Below are positions 23,420-35,699 of a DNA stretch of 64,000 nucleotides, one piece after another. Numbering within the stretch: the stretch's first letter is position 1; every line of letters begins with the position of its first letter. The stretch comes from Odiellus spinosus. Lineage: Eukaryota; Arthropoda; Arachnida; Opiliones; Phalangiidae. The notes under the pieces were generated by a model. It was not told the origin of the DNA. It saw nothing but the letters and a program-made list of their open reading frames with translations, and searched no databases. Both the position numbers and the translations under genes were made by a program. The DNA lies in the NCBI GenBank assembly GCA_963920705.1, contig OY987228.1, positions 21,212,565-21,276,564 of the forward strand. Direction: 5' to 3'.

Positions 23420-23705
23420 TTAGATCAATTATTTTGAAACAAATTTCGAAATGAATGTTAATTCTTCGAAATATCAATATTTACGCGTCAAAATTAAATC
23501 TCAAAACTATTTAAATTTCAAAAGAATTCAATGGCCAATCACAATTAAAACAAAGTTGGTAGCCAATTAAAGATTCTCGCGCGCTCTAGGTGCTCGCTCC
23601 ATTATAATGTAACCATAGCAACGCTCGCGCCAAAAAGCGCGCGCCTCGTATATACGTTCCTTACTTTCAAACTGATTTAGTCCCAAATTAGGCTTAACGT
23701 ATCAC
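23420..23705 (+). repeat. X-box-bearing dispersed repeat, copy 2
   Basis: This is the partner of 11095-11310, with about 80 extra bases near 23455-23530. Shared words are TTTGAAACAAATTTC, TTAAAGATTCTCGCGC, GCTCGCTCCAT, TTACTTTCAAAC and AATTAGGCTTA. It has no terminal inverted repeats. Confidence 0.6.
23609..23622 (+). promoter_or_regulatory. RFX-type X-box, GTAACCATAGCAAC
   Basis: It fits GTNRCC-N2-RGYAAC at every defined position although the surrounding repeat has diverged. One base differs from the motif at 11219-11232, and the change (G to A) is allowed by the consensus. No ATG-donor arrangement follows it here. Confidence 0.35.
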
Positions 23706-25286
23706 ACAAGCTTTATAGAGTTATTAATCTGGCTTTGGGAAAGATTATATTCAATTTTGTCAACTGTTAAAACGTTTCAAACTCTTTTAAATTAGCTATA
23801 GGTGGGTTTTAAAATAATAATTACAATTATGTAGCTTTATCTTACTATTTTTCAAATCAAATTTTTCAAAACATGACATACTCTACTATTATGACACTTC
23901 ATTTCAATTTGAATTACATAATTCTGGGCTATATTAAAGGAATACTTGGAGCTAAAAATGCTATTATTCTCAGCCTTCAACATGCAGTGCTTGTAATGTC
24001 CTAACATTAAAAGATTAGGCCGGAGATTTATCACCATCAGAAAAAAGTAGATATAATAAAATGGCTTCTGGATAGGGTTATTCAGCGGAAGTTAAAACCG
24101 AAACATTTAGGCAAACAGGTGATTTCGAACTACTTCCGGGATGAATTTAACTTTACATTATAATATTACTCTTAGGTTGCAGAATTAAAAATATAGTTTT
24201 CGGCTATATAACGTTTTGAAATCGATATAATTTTAACTATTTAAAAACTGAGTTCCATTAAAATTTCTCATTCTATTAAAGTTTAGTTATTAGATTAGTC
24301 TGGTCTAGACAGCCATTTTGATATCCCCAACAGGTTAAAATGAGGCTATCACTGATTTTTCATGAAATTAAATGGTATTTTCGGAAATATTGTTAAAAAA
24401 CTCATCAATAAATTTTTAAGTCATAGAAAAAATCTGGAAAATTAATTAAAGTTTTGTCCCTGGATTTTTCACGGGTTTTTGCTAATAGTTGATATCATAA
24501 AAGAGGAGGAGCTTACTTAGGACATGTTGCTGTTGACGTCATCAGTTACGTAATAGCTTGTAAAGTTCATAGGGCTCGTGATCACCGAGCAATTTCTTAA
24601 GCTTAGTTTTTCTAAATCCAGGTGTCGGCTCTGAAGGTCAGGTCTCTCCCGAGTGACTTCTGAGCCCTTTAACCCCTAGTGTTTTATGAAAACGGAAATA
24701 AAAGCCCTGTATAACCTTAATACCACGTGATTTCGTGACGTAGTTAACAACATTCGAACAAGATGTCGCGCGCAACTTCTTTTATAATATCAACTATTTC
24801 TAAACTTCGTTCAACAAAAGTCTTTTTAGTTTTTTCGAGACTTATTTTTTGGCTGACTTTCTAGATCAGCCCTGACATCTTTTTACTATAAATTCGCTTG
24901 AAAATAAAATTGTGCCATCGCAACGAGTGCCTAGAACCTGTAATTTAGTTTACCGCGTGTGTGTGAGAGTGTAGGGTAAAATATTTACAGCTGGAAAAGA
25001 GTTCCTAATTTTTTTTTCTCTTATATTCTCTCTCTTTCTGGTTAGTTTTATCATTTTTGATTCCGCGTTCTATAGTGACTTGTTTAGAATTACCTGTACT
25101 AAATTCGCTTCGTACGCTGCTCAAGACTATATAGTTTCTATCACTTTTTCAATACATTTATACGTTTTACAGTCAAATGTCGATGTCAATTGCTGGATAT
25201 GATCAACGTAAGTTCGTGGTTTCTATATCGGATATCATACGTATAGTTAAATTATCTCTTAGATCTAAAATATTCCGTGCAGATGC
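23706..25286. other. AT-rich region with an MA scrap and a degenerate palindrome
   Basis: An MA left-end scrap (ATGAGGCTATCACTG, ATTTTCGGAAATATTGTTAA) lies at about 24337-24410. An imperfect inverted repeat spans about 24532-24750. Its outer arms are GTTGACGTCATCAGTTACG and the complement of GTTAACTACGTCACGAAATC, and both arms reach AGGGCT. The left arm holds a perfect CRE word, TGACGTCA, at 24534-24541. No flanking duplication could be read. Confidence 0.4.
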
Positions 25287-25290
25287 TTAA

Positions 25291-25724
25291 AGGGAGAATG
25301 CAACCTAATTACAAGTGATTTTTTTATCGATTCCTTATCGTTTAAATAGGCCTAATCCATCGATAAAAAGTTTACAATACAAATATTAAACTAGAAATAA
25401 ATTTAAAACTTACCCTGAAAATAGGCTTAGCGGGATTGATGGAGATCCTGAATCGCGTCCGTGTAAGGTCTAGCGACCAATGAGCAAAGGCCCGTCGTTC
25501 ACGCGAGATCTCCACGAGACTTACGTCGCGCGCGATTGGTCGCTAGACCTTACACGCGAGGAAAACAGGACCTCCATGAATCCCACTAAGCCTATTTTCA
25601 GGGTAAGTTTTAAATTTATTTCTAGTTTAATATTTGTTTGTAAATTTTTTCACTAGTGGATTAGGCCTATTTAAACAATAAGAAATCGATAAAAAATCAC
25701 TTGTTGTTAGGTTGCATCCTCCCT
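25291..25724 (+). mobile_element. TTAA-flanked fold-back MITE, family MC copy 2
   Basis: TTAA lies at 25287-25290 and 25725-25728. Ends are AGGGAGAATGCAACCTAATT and the complement of AGGGAGGATGCAACCTAACA. It is nearly identical over its length to the copy at 54482-54914 and inverted relative to 6148-6579. The central part carries CCCGTCGTTCACGCGAGATC and ACTTACGTCGCGCGCGATT. Confidence 0.9.
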
Positions 25725-25728
25725 TTAA

Positions 25729-26668
25729 TTAGATCAAGAAATCATTTATCTAAGAACGTACAGAACTTATGTCTCTGGTGCCAATTGGTATCCAAAGCAC
25801 CTTTTTCTTCCGAAGCTAATTCTCTAAGCTGGACTGCCTAGTTTAAGTTTCACACCAATATTTTAATATCAGTATTTAAATGATCCTTAGATATAAATGT
25901 CCTTAATGACGCGGGAAATCGCTGAACACCGACCAAGTTTTGAGTTTGTCACAGGAAATCGGACATGTCTGATAACTCTTTGTCCGTCGAAATTGATCAC
26001 TGGACAATTGCCTAATCAGCAAAGGCACTTACTGTCGCCCGGCTTTCTGACATTAGTTCTTTCGACAATGTAAGCCTTTCTCTCTCGTACATGTATACAA
26101 ATCTATGAATTTGTTTGAAGCACATTTTGAAAATCGTGCATCGCGTGTAGATTAACTGTAAAAAGGTGGTGCTCAGAGTAAAAATTTCCGGTATACTTTT
26201 ATGACACTGCAAGGCCGAGGAGGTGATGTTTTTCCGAAACATACATCCGCTTCTTCAATATTACGCGTTTTCTACACGTGTAACAGAAAACTATGGTCGA
26301 AAATCTTAGGGTTTTAATTTAAGCGTGTCTACAGACGGAGATCAACATCTTAGCTTTAGCGTTGCAGTGCCACCTAGAAAAGGTTCATTCGCGCTATTCT
26401 CGCTCTACCAATAAATATATGATATTAATAGGTTACAAATACGCGATATTAAAAATACCAACTTATAACGTAGAAAAAATCATTTTACCTGCTTTCTACT
26501 ATAAAAATTTTCAATTTTTTAGGAACATGTGGCTTTAGAGTTTTTTACTAACAAGCTCCATGAGTGAGAGAAATAATATTATTTTTATGAAATTGTTTTC
26601 ACGAGACTGGGGTACATGTTTATCTAGCCCAATTAATACTTTATCAAAGGTTATAATCTTTCCAATTA
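25729..26668. other. Unique region, nothing recognised
   Basis: There is a 76-codon minus-strand frame at 26012-26242 with no motif and no splice context. No repeat family or RNA gene was seen. Confidence 0.4.
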
Positions 26669-27153
26669 ATGTGAGGCTGTCATGATTGTTTCATGAACTC
26701 CAAATGGAGACTGAGTAACGTTTTCGGAAAGATCGTTAAAAAAACGATTCAAAATATATACATACAGATCTAGAAAAAATTACAGTAAAAATACATATTT
26801 CATAATCGCCATATTCGAAATTTTTAAAATTAAATTCCCGCTATACCACGTCATCACTATGGTGACGTGGCTATTGTAGAGCCTATATATTGATTATCAC
26901 GCGTTCTGGACTTCGCGCAATCTTTTTCGTAAAAGAACTTATCAAAATCATCGTCAATTACGTTCCGGAAATAAACTACGTCATATATCTGGAAAAATAC
27001 CTTGTATATTTTTAACATTTTCAATTTAAAGTTACTTAAAATGGCCTCAACCCTCGAGGTCTATAATTTTTAATATATACCTTATATTTTATTATGATAA
27101 AATTAAAAATATAATCCATTTAAATTCTAAAAAAAATTGTGACAACCTCACTT
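26669..27153 (+). mobile_element. MITE family MA, full-length copy (485 bp)
   Basis: TA lies at 26667-26668 and 27154-27155. Ends are ATGTGAGGCTGTCATGA and the complement of AAGTGAGGTTGTCACAA. The interior has TTTCATGAACTCCAAATGG, TCGTTAAAAAAACGATTC, ACGTCATCACTATGGTGACG and TAAACTACGTCATATATC. It is the best full-length reference for the family in this window. Confidence 0.85.
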
Positions 27154-27897
27154 TAAAATTTAAACTACATATCACGTGACAAATTGGTAAAAATCTTTCC
27201 GCTATATTAGTTTTTAACTTTCGTTGACATCGCTCGATCCCCAATCGGTTCATTTTGACGTTAAATATGAAGCAATATCGCAAAAAGAATAATTTTAAAT
27301 TTAAATTTCTTTCCTATTTATACTGACGGTTCTCTCATCGAGTTTTATTCGAAATATTAATATTGAAAAGCTCCCCCTTATATACTAGTATATAGGCTAC
27401 CCCCCATCCTTTTGCCTAAAATAGTTTTAGGGGGTAAATTTTTGCATATAAAATTTTGAAAGTGTAATAATTCATCTTTAGCCTAACTGTAACTCGGGTT
27501 TCGAGAAAGATTCTATCATCTTTCTTCCGTTCTCTTTTTCGAAAATCTATATGTAAGATATATTCGAATATAATTCCCGCATTTCGGCCAGGCTTCTTCG
27601 CTCAATTAAAAATATTAAATTTTTGATTTTTATTTTTAAAAATCTACATTTTATAATCTTTTAGTATAGGAAAGAGAGAGGGTTAAAATAAGCGGCCGGC
27701 CAGCGTGATGGAGAGGATAGAAAATTTAGTCGAGAAACTCATTTGACTTGTAAATATTATCGATATAATGTAAGCGAAGCGGACCCAAACTTTTACTATC
27801 TTTTTTAATATTGAAATATTGTTAAAGGGTTATAGGAACTTCAAAAATAACCAATTTCAATTTTATTTCATTATAAATAGATATGCTTAGATAAAAT

Positions 27898-28223
27898 CAG
27901 AAGCCGATGAAACCCTCCTTTGAAGTCTGTTACTCCCGGGTCTTGTCTACCCCTCTCTGTATGGGTTATTCTCAAAAGGAGCGATTCGTACGCCTCCTAA
28001 CGGTAGATGTTTTCGGAGCGGAAGCTCGTCGAGCGAATATCTCTAGCAGCCTTGGAGTTCGTCGAAAAAACGTCGTCGTTTGTGGAGAGAGAGAATTTCC
28101 AATTTTCCGTAGACAGGGGGATGAAGTAGGACTCGTAAAATTGGGAATTTTACCCATACAGAGAGGAGCGCTATATGGAACATTAGAGTAGTAGACTTCA
28201 AAGGAGGGTTTCATCGGCTTCTG
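27898..28223 (-). mobile_element. MITE family MB, copy 3
   Basis: It is bounded by CAGAAGCCGATGAAACCC and its complement. ATAAAAT is duplicated at 27891-27897 and 28224-28230. It is 326 bp, slightly shorter than its sisters, because a segment after GATGAAGTAGGA is missing. Confidence 0.95.
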
Positions 28224-28589
28224 ATAAAATCAAAGAAAATAGAGGTAATTAAGGAATGGAATATTTCTCGGCAAACCCCCTTGCCCTAACATAACGAAAT
28301 AGCTTTTGATTGGGCATTTAAAATTGAGCATCATGGTCGCCTTAACACCACTACTCTTATATAGATGACTCTATCATTTTCACTTCTATAATATTATCTT
28401 TTGGTGATATTACGTGGGATGGATTTAGTTTTTGATGTGAAACGGTTAAGACACGCCTATTTATCACATGATTTCACCGAAAAGTGTTGAGACAAATTAG
28501 AAACAACAAGTTATCTTTAGACACATTTTTCTATTCCTTAGCTCTTTGATGAAATAAACCTAATTTAAAAATACAAAGTTTTAAAGCCC

Positions 28590-28750
28590 TCTACAGACTA
28601 GCCCGTATTGGAACGTTGCGTCATAGTTGCGCCACGTGCTGTCACGTTTTGTAAAGGTCAAATTGTAGGATTTAGGGTCAACTCTAGAGAGCCTTTGCCA
28701 AAATATATAAGTTTCAGTTTGAAAAGTTTATTTGAAGATTCGAAGTTTCT
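28590..28750. mobile_element. Degraded family MJ-like fragment
   Basis: The words GTAAAGGTCAAATTGTAGGA, GGGTCAACTCTAGAGAGCCT and TTTGAAGATTCGAAG follow the order seen in the MJ insertion at 6966-7148. The ends are eroded. Confidence 0.4.
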
Positions 28751-28806
28751 AATATGAAGTTAGCTTTACTAATTATGAATTTCATTAATTTTTTTATAGT
28801 TTTACC

Positions 28807-29141
28807 AGAAGCCGATGAAACCCTCCTTTGAAGTCTACTACTCTAATGTTCCATATAGCGCTCCTCTCTGTATGGGTAAAATTCCCAATTTTACGAGTTA
28901 GAAGGGGTCCTACTTCATCCCCCTGTCTACGGAAAATTGGAAATTCTCTCTCTCCACAAACGACGACGTTTTTTGGACGAACTCCAAGGCTGCTAGAGAT
29001 ATTCGCTCGACGAGCTCCCGCTCCGAAAACATCTACCGTTAAGAGGCGTACGAATCGCGCCTTTTGAGAATAACCCATACAGAGAGGGGTAGACAAGACC
29101 CGGGAGTAATAGACTTCAAAGGAGGGTTTCATCGGCTTCTG
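28807..29141 (+). mobile_element. MITE family MB, copy 4
   Basis: It is bounded by CAGAAGCCGATGAAACCC and its complement, 335 bp long. The right flank GTTTTAC at 29142-29148 corresponds to TTTTTAC or GTTTTTAC on the left, a one-base difference in a T run. It lies only 583 bp from copy 3 and in the opposite orientation, so the pair can form a large inverted repeat. Confidence 0.93.
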
Positions 29142-30129
29142 GTTTTACTTTAAATTAATGATTTTAGTATCACAATTTAAATATTTTAGAGTAGACAATC
29201 TTTAGATTAGAAAAACGTTTCCTTAACTCTTTAAAAGCTATAAGACAATTGAGAATATCACCGAGTACCGTACATATAAATTAATTTAAATATTTTTAAA
29301 AAGAAAACAATATTTTGCGATTTCTTAGAAAGTTTTGACTTACCTTTTAGGATGGCGATAAATCTTCGTTTTCGTAATCTCAGAATTTCGGGAAAGAATT
29401 GAATTGAAATATACGCGATAGAGCTTTAAGCAAATCATGCAAATTTATTAGGAAACAGCTTCGAATATTTTTTTTTTTTAGAAAAAGAAATGAATTTTTA
29501 TTGCGATTAATAGTTTACATTATATACACGGTTACAAAAATTAGCAATTAGTGATTATTTAATTTAAAATAATATATATCTCACGCGTAAGCTCCCTAAA
29601 CATTTTATTTTAAATTGAAATTATACTTAACTGACATAAAAATGTACTATCAAGTTGGTATGGTTATATTTTTAATCTTATTTAAGTTCAAATTAATACT
29701 TAAAGTGTGGCTGTTATCGGTAAAAAAATATTGAAATTATATATTCAAAGCCAGTAAATTAATCTAATTTTAATCATTATTACCAAATTAAAAATTTAAA
29801 TATGAATTAACCTTGTTAGTTTCATTTGGAACACCGATCTATTTGAAATGGGTAAAAGCACCTTTATAGGCGACCAATAGAATCGCAACAACTATGTCAG
29901 ACAAAATCTGTTTGCTATTTCACCTCGTAGAGATTAACCCGCATAATTTCTCCTAATTTTCTTTCTCCTTGAATTGAATTATGATGAGATTATAATATTT
30001 TTAAAATGCTGTCTAAATTAATTAGGTTAGGTAATGTTGAACTGATTTTTAAATTTGATTTGCTATTATATTAATAATGTTTACAGTTTAAAGGAACCCA
30101 ATTAAATGGATTGTTAAACTCACATTTCT

Positions 30130-30875
30130 AATATTTTTATTGTTAATAATAATATTTAGATTAATTTTATTGTTAATAATAAAATTAGGATTAATTTTTA
30201 TTGTTAATAATAAAATTAGGATTAATTTTATTGTTAATAATTAAATTAGGATTAATTTTTATCGTTAAAAATAAATTAATAATAATTTTTATTGTTAATA
30301 ATAAATTAATTTTTATTGTTAATAATAAATTAATTTTTATTGTTAATAATAAATTAATAATTTTTATTGTTAATAATAAATTAATAATTTTTATTGTTAA
30401 TAATAATTTTTATTGTTAATAATAAATTAATAATTTTTATTGTTAATAATAATTTTTATATTTAATAATAAATTAATAATAATTTTTATTGTTAATAATA
30501 AATTAATAAATTTTTATTGTTAATAATAAATTAATAATCATTTTTATTGTTAATAATAAATTAATAATCATTTTTATTGTTTATAATAAATTAATAATCA
30601 TTTTTGTTGTTAATAATAAATTAATAATAATTTTTGTTGTTAATAATAAATTAATAATAATTTTTGTTGTTAATAATAAATTAATAATAATTTTTATTGT
30701 TAATAATAAATTAATAATTTTTATTGTTAATAATAAATTAATAATTTTTATTGTTAATAATAAATTAATAATTTTTATTGTTAATAATAAATTAATAATT
30801 TTTATTGTTAATAATAAATTAATAATTTTTATTGTTAATAATAATATTATTATTAATTTTTATTTTAATAATAAT
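30130..30875. repeat. AT-only minisatellite, about 27-bp unit
   Basis: Units read TTAATAATTTTTATTG then TTAATAATAAA. Lengths vary from about 22 to 32 because of AAT and TTT slippage. Sub-blocks carry local variants (CATTTTTATTG, TTTTTGTTG), which fits amplification in steps. It ends in a stretch of pure TAATAAT repeats. The open frames in it are low complexity. Confidence 0.9.
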
Positions 30876-31928
30876 AATAATAATATTATTAATAATATTC
30901 CTTAATAATACTAATGCAAATAATAATTTAACATTAACAGTATTAATAAATTAAAGCTGTTTTTGCAAACCCATGTACAAGTATAGTCTAGTTTTGTTCT
31001 AGACTATCATATTTTAGGCCATCCTAATACATAGCAGAGTCGCAGCACATGCAGTATAGGTTTTGATTTCAAAAACGAAATGTATGTTTTTTTTTTATTC
31101 GTTTTATCAACCTGTGTATTGTGGTGGCCTATAAGAGCAATTCTAACTTGTGGGTTGTGAAAAATGTAGGAAGTTTTTGGCAAGTTTTCAGATTAAATAT
31201 TCATGACAGGTTTATTTTCTATCATTAATTCGTCGAACATACCCTCTCTTAAATATTAGAATTTGGCCCCAAATAATAGTGGCGTTTGAAATTAAGGGTT
31301 CCAGGGGTAGATTTGGGACAAATAATGTAGGATAAATAAAAATCTAATTTCATTTATTTTGGGGTAATTAAAATGTTAAAAAAAAACCAATGAAATAAAT
31401 TTCTTGAATTCAACAAAAGTTGGTCAAAGTTATTTCAAATTTTGATCCACTCACGTTGAATTCAGAGAAAAATGGTGCAGAAAAGAAACCATCACGTGTT
31501 TTCTTTAAAATCTCTATAACCATATTCTTTTGCAATATCGCCCCCATGTTTTTATTAGACATTAAAAAACCCTAGCAATACTGGTCCTTTGTAGAATTTC
31601 CCCCCCTTTTTCTCAATGTATATCGAGTTCATTCGGGGTCAATCGATTTTAAAGAAGCCCCCCCCCCCCGCAACTGCATCACGACAGATTTCTTACGTAC
31701 ATAAAAAACCCCAGACATATTTAAAGGGGTACCGAATTTCTCAAGATTCGTGGAGGCTTAATACTGGATAGATTATGACCATCAGTTACCTTATCGAAGA
31801 TTTAAGTTTGCTAGTGACATTACGTCATTGATGGAAGGGGAAGAATTGTAGGGGGTGTACATAAATCTACATACGTCACTTTTCTATCGTGCCTTATGTT
31901 AGTGAAATGTTTCTCTCGCTTTCGATGG

Positions 31929-31972
<44 letters not shown>

Positions 31973-33050
31973 CCCCATTTCCGGTGATCGGATAACCCTT
32001 TTATTCAAAGTGGGGTTTCTTCTTAAGCGCGGCTCTAGATACCCCGCGCTAAGTCATAGTTTCATTCGTGGAGAGGGAGGTTGAGGTTAGGGTTAGGGAA
32101 CTTAAGGGTCAACGTCTCGAAACCTCGTTCACCTTCGAAATCCCTCTTCTTAAATCTTAGGGTTCGATAACTTGAGGCCCTTCTTACCCTTAGAATCTTC
32201 GGTGCGCCGCCAGAAGTTATAGGGGTTAGGGTTAGGAACGAGTTTGGGTTAGAAAGAAAAGATGCTGGGCTTTATCCTAATCGTTTGTGTATGATGGGCT
32301 CTGTTGCGTAGCTTAACCCTAAATTTTATAAAAAAAAAAAATTATGAAATTTGGTATTTACGCCATATTGTCCTGATTTATTGATACGCTTTAAATTTTA
32401 TATTTTATTCAGTCAAATGGATTAAAATATTGCTAACTTTAGTCAGAGAGAAATAGATGACGACATTTAAGACCCCGCTTTTGACTACATTGACTCTAAA
32501 TCAATAAATGAGGCTTAGAGTTTATAAATAAGATTTATTTCGCAAGTTTTAATGTAGTCTTTGAAATATTTAATATTTTTTAGGCTTGTTATGATGTAAG
32601 TTTATTTAACTAAAACGTGTTCAGCTCTCATGGTTGGTTAGTTCATTTATTTCGTGGTTTAGTTTCGTCATTGTAGAACTAACCCATTATTTTTTTGTTT
32701 TCAAAATAGTTTTAGGCTTGTACCGGTAATATGAAATGAGATTTTTAGCGCAACACTGAAAGAGTCGTTATCTAGCGCGGATAAATACACGAATTTAATC
32801 ATTTTGATATTATCTTTTCTCATGGTAGAAAAATATGAAATGAGGCTGCCATAATTTATTTTTTTATCGAATGCCTATCGAATGACGAAAACTAAAAATA
32901 TAATCCATGCCATGGATTATATTTTTAATTTTCGTCATTTAAAATGTATACCTCATGATTGAATAGTTCTATCCCAACCTTAACAATGCTCAAATTCAAT
33001 GCTTAAAACGCTCTAATTCATATGTTTTTGCAGTAATATACCATCTTCTT
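30876..33050. other. Unique region with simple repeats and telomere-like words
   Basis: A CT dinucleotide run lies at about 31934-31974. GGTTAGGGTTAGGG lies at 32085-32098 and GGTTAGGGTTAGG at 32224-32236, too short to call a telomere relic. C runs lie near 31615 and 31663. No gene is supported. Confidence 0.5.
32881..32939. repeat. Near-perfect tight palindrome, 29-bp arms
   Basis: The arm AATGACGAAAACTAAAAATA continuing to CCATG pairs with its complement across a single base, with one mismatch. The words (ATGGATTATATTTTTA) are those of family MA, and a TGAGGCTGCCATAA terminus-like word lies just upstream. This looks like an MA end inverted on itself. Confidence 0.75.
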
Positions 33051-33059
33051 ATCTACTGT

Positions 33060-34320
33060 TATTCCTCTCATATCAGTATTTTTACTTTACTACTCTAAAG
33101 CCCCGTTTTCAAGAGATTTTTTGCGATAAAAATCCACCTTTTTCTTTAAAAAAAGCTTAATAAATCTCGACATAAACTTTTCGTTGTTTTCAAATAAGAT
33201 TCGAATCTCGGCTTTCCTTTTCAACGAGCTTTTTTTTACCCGGAGAAGCGGATATCTAAATGAGTTTGATATTTATTTTTTTTTGCATTCGAAGCTCGGC
33301 AGCAATCGATAAAAAAAGCGAAAGCAAAAGCTTGAAAAATCTTATTTGAAAACGGGGCTTTATATCAGTATTTTTACAGTTATTTATCTCATATCGGCAT
33401 ATTTTGATACTCCTCTCATATTAGCATCTTTACACTTATTCCTCTCACATCAGCATTTTTACTGTTACCCCTTTTCAGCATTTTTACTGTTACCTCTTTC
33501 ATATCAGCATTTTTACTGTTACCCCTTTTCAGCATTTTTACTGTTACCCCTTTTCAGCATTTTTACTGTTACCCCTTTCATATCAGCATTTTTACTGTTA
33601 CCCCTTTCATATCAGCATTTTTACTGTTACCCCTTTCATATCAGCATTTTTACTGTTACCCCTTTCATATCAGCATTTTTACTGTTACCCCTTTCATATC
33701 AGCATTTTTACTGTTACCCCATTTAATATCAGCATTTTTACTGTTACCCCTTTTCAGCATTTTTACTGTTACCCCTTTCATATCAGCATTTTTTCTGTTA
33801 CCCCTTTCATATCAGAATTTTTACTTTGACCCCTTTTCAGCATTTTTACTGTTACCCCTTTCATATCAGCATTTTTACTGTTACCCTTTTCAGCATTTTT
33901 ACTGTTACCCCTTTCATATCAGCATTTTTACAGTTACTCCTCTCATATCAGCATTTTTACTATTACCCCTTTCATATCAGCATTTTTACTATTACCCCTT
34001 TCATATCAGCATTTTTACTGTTACCCCTTTCATATCAGCATTTTTACTGTTACCCCTTTCATATCAGCATTTTTAGTGTTACCCCTTTCATATCAGCATT
34101 TTTACTGTTACCCCTTTCATATCAGCATTTTTACTGTTACCCCTTTCATATCAGCATTTTTACTGTTACCCCTTTCATATCAGCATTTTTACTATTACCC
34201 CTTTCATATCAGCATTTTTACTGTTACCTCTTTCATATCAACATCTTTACAGTTATTCCTCTCATATCATCTTTAGCTCTCATATATCAACATTTTTACA
34301 GTTAGTTCTTTCTTATCATC
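33060..34320. repeat. 29-bp minisatellite with 25-bp variants
   Basis: The main unit is CCCCTTTCATATCAG then CATTTTTACTGTTA (29 bp). A shorter unit replaces CTTTCATATCAG with CTTTTCAG. The core is 33440-34260, and diverged units occur on both sides of the MK insertion at 33098-33360. Because 29 is not a multiple of three the translation frame rotates. The two frames of more than 120 codons here are therefore repetitive artefacts. Confidence 0.9.
33098..33360. mobile_element. 263-bp TA-flanked MITE inserted in the minisatellite (family MK)
   Basis: Ends AAGCCCCGTTTTCAA and TTGAAAACGGGGCTT are perfect inverted repeats. TA lies at 33096-33097 and 33361-33362. Sequence on both sides (CATATCAGTATTTTTAC, TATATCAGTATTTTTACAG) is minisatellite, so the element landed in the array. 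A TA target suggests a Tc1/mariner-type mobiliser. Confidence 0.8.
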
Positions 34321-35690
34321 ATTTTAACAACTACGATCCCCACTTTCACTCGTTACACTAAATCTTATACCCATATTGTCACTGAACAACAATACTCATG
34401 GCCGCTTAAGGCAGATTAAATCCGTATGTTCGATTAAATCCAAAGAATTAGGCTTAAAGATGCGCGAAAAGATGTTTCATCCGCACGCTTTACGACACAT
34501 TATCTATATTTAAGCTCGTTTTCACTCTTAAATCATCCTTCGAACCCACATTCCTTTTGATATATTTCGTTAAACACGATAACAAATTTAAACCGCGTAA
34601 AACTCGCTTGATTTACCGCGTATCTTTGAAAATTCTTGAACGATAATATTTATTTTCTATCACGCAAACTGGATAAATATCTCTTTCCACGGAATATAAT
34701 TTATTTCAAAATATATTTGCAACGATAAATTTAACCACTACGGGATTTAACGTCGTGTATTAATTCGCCGTAGCTTTCGTTACGTTGCAAACTTTGTTTG
34801 AACAATGTTTTAATAATCACGAGGAATTTTCAACGCGTATTAGCGCCGATTTCCATGCTGATTCGTATAAGAAAACAAATCAATATATATAGAGCTGTAG
34901 TTTTGAAAGCTATGCAAATTACAATCTAATTGTGGTTATAATGCCTTTCATTCTTAGATGTGACCAAAACAATCGTTACAATTTCGTAGAATATCCCGAT
35001 AAATGTTTTGTAAATCATTCTATACGATATTTAATTTACAGTTAAACAAAACACTTTGATTTATTTTGAAATCTGATTAAATTTCAATCAGATAAAATGT
35101 GTTTTTTTAGTCCATAAGGATAAATTGTGAAAATCAGGGGATTAGAATAATAAGTCTCTTACATAATACAAATGCGTCTAATCGCATAGCTATAGCTCGA
35201 TATTATAAAATGTTAAAGAAAAGGGGTGATAAAGGAGATGACGATATCTAGGTCGAATCACTAATACGCGCTGTTGCGATATACAATATATAAGTCGCTG
35301 TATATCTCCTCTCTTTATCTTAAAGCGCCGCTCGCTTCCCTTAATCGTTTAAAATCTCTCTCTCTCTTACACTTCGTTTTCGATAACATTGAAAATATAA
35401 TTTATGACAAGGGCGTTCGAGATATAAATGGTAGAATATATTTCGTCAGTTAGTCTAGAGCTCTCTCTGGTTGAATATCTGTGTCCGAGATACGCTGGGA
35501 AGAAGAGACAAGCTGTAATCTAACAAACCCCTATTGAATTTTCTCCTTCGCGTCGCTTTCTAGAAACGGAGATGAAGGAGCGCCGAACATTCAATTAGCT
35601 AGCAACCGTAATTCCATTCGGCAAATTGTCATTGCATCGCCTAGATATATACATTTCTCCACGCGTCCAGAAATTCTCCGGCTAGCTAGT
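34321..35690. other. AT-rich unique region, nothing recognised
   Basis: There are short CT runs near 35350 and no open frame above 60 codons. No splice pair, RNA gene or repeat family was found. Confidence 0.4.
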
Positions 35691-35699
35691 TCTCTATAA

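Noticed and set aside
25603..25612. GTAAGT donor-like word in MC copies
   Set aside because: Present in each MC copy as part of the MITE arm (GGGTAAGTTTT). No exon is attached.
32085..32236. Interstitial telomere repeats (TTAGGG-like)
   Set aside because: Only about two hexamers in each of two places. Too short to distinguish from chance.
33346..34305. Open frames of 126 and 159 codons
   Set aside because: Products of the 29-bp minisatellite. The frame rotates with every unit and nothing else supports coding.
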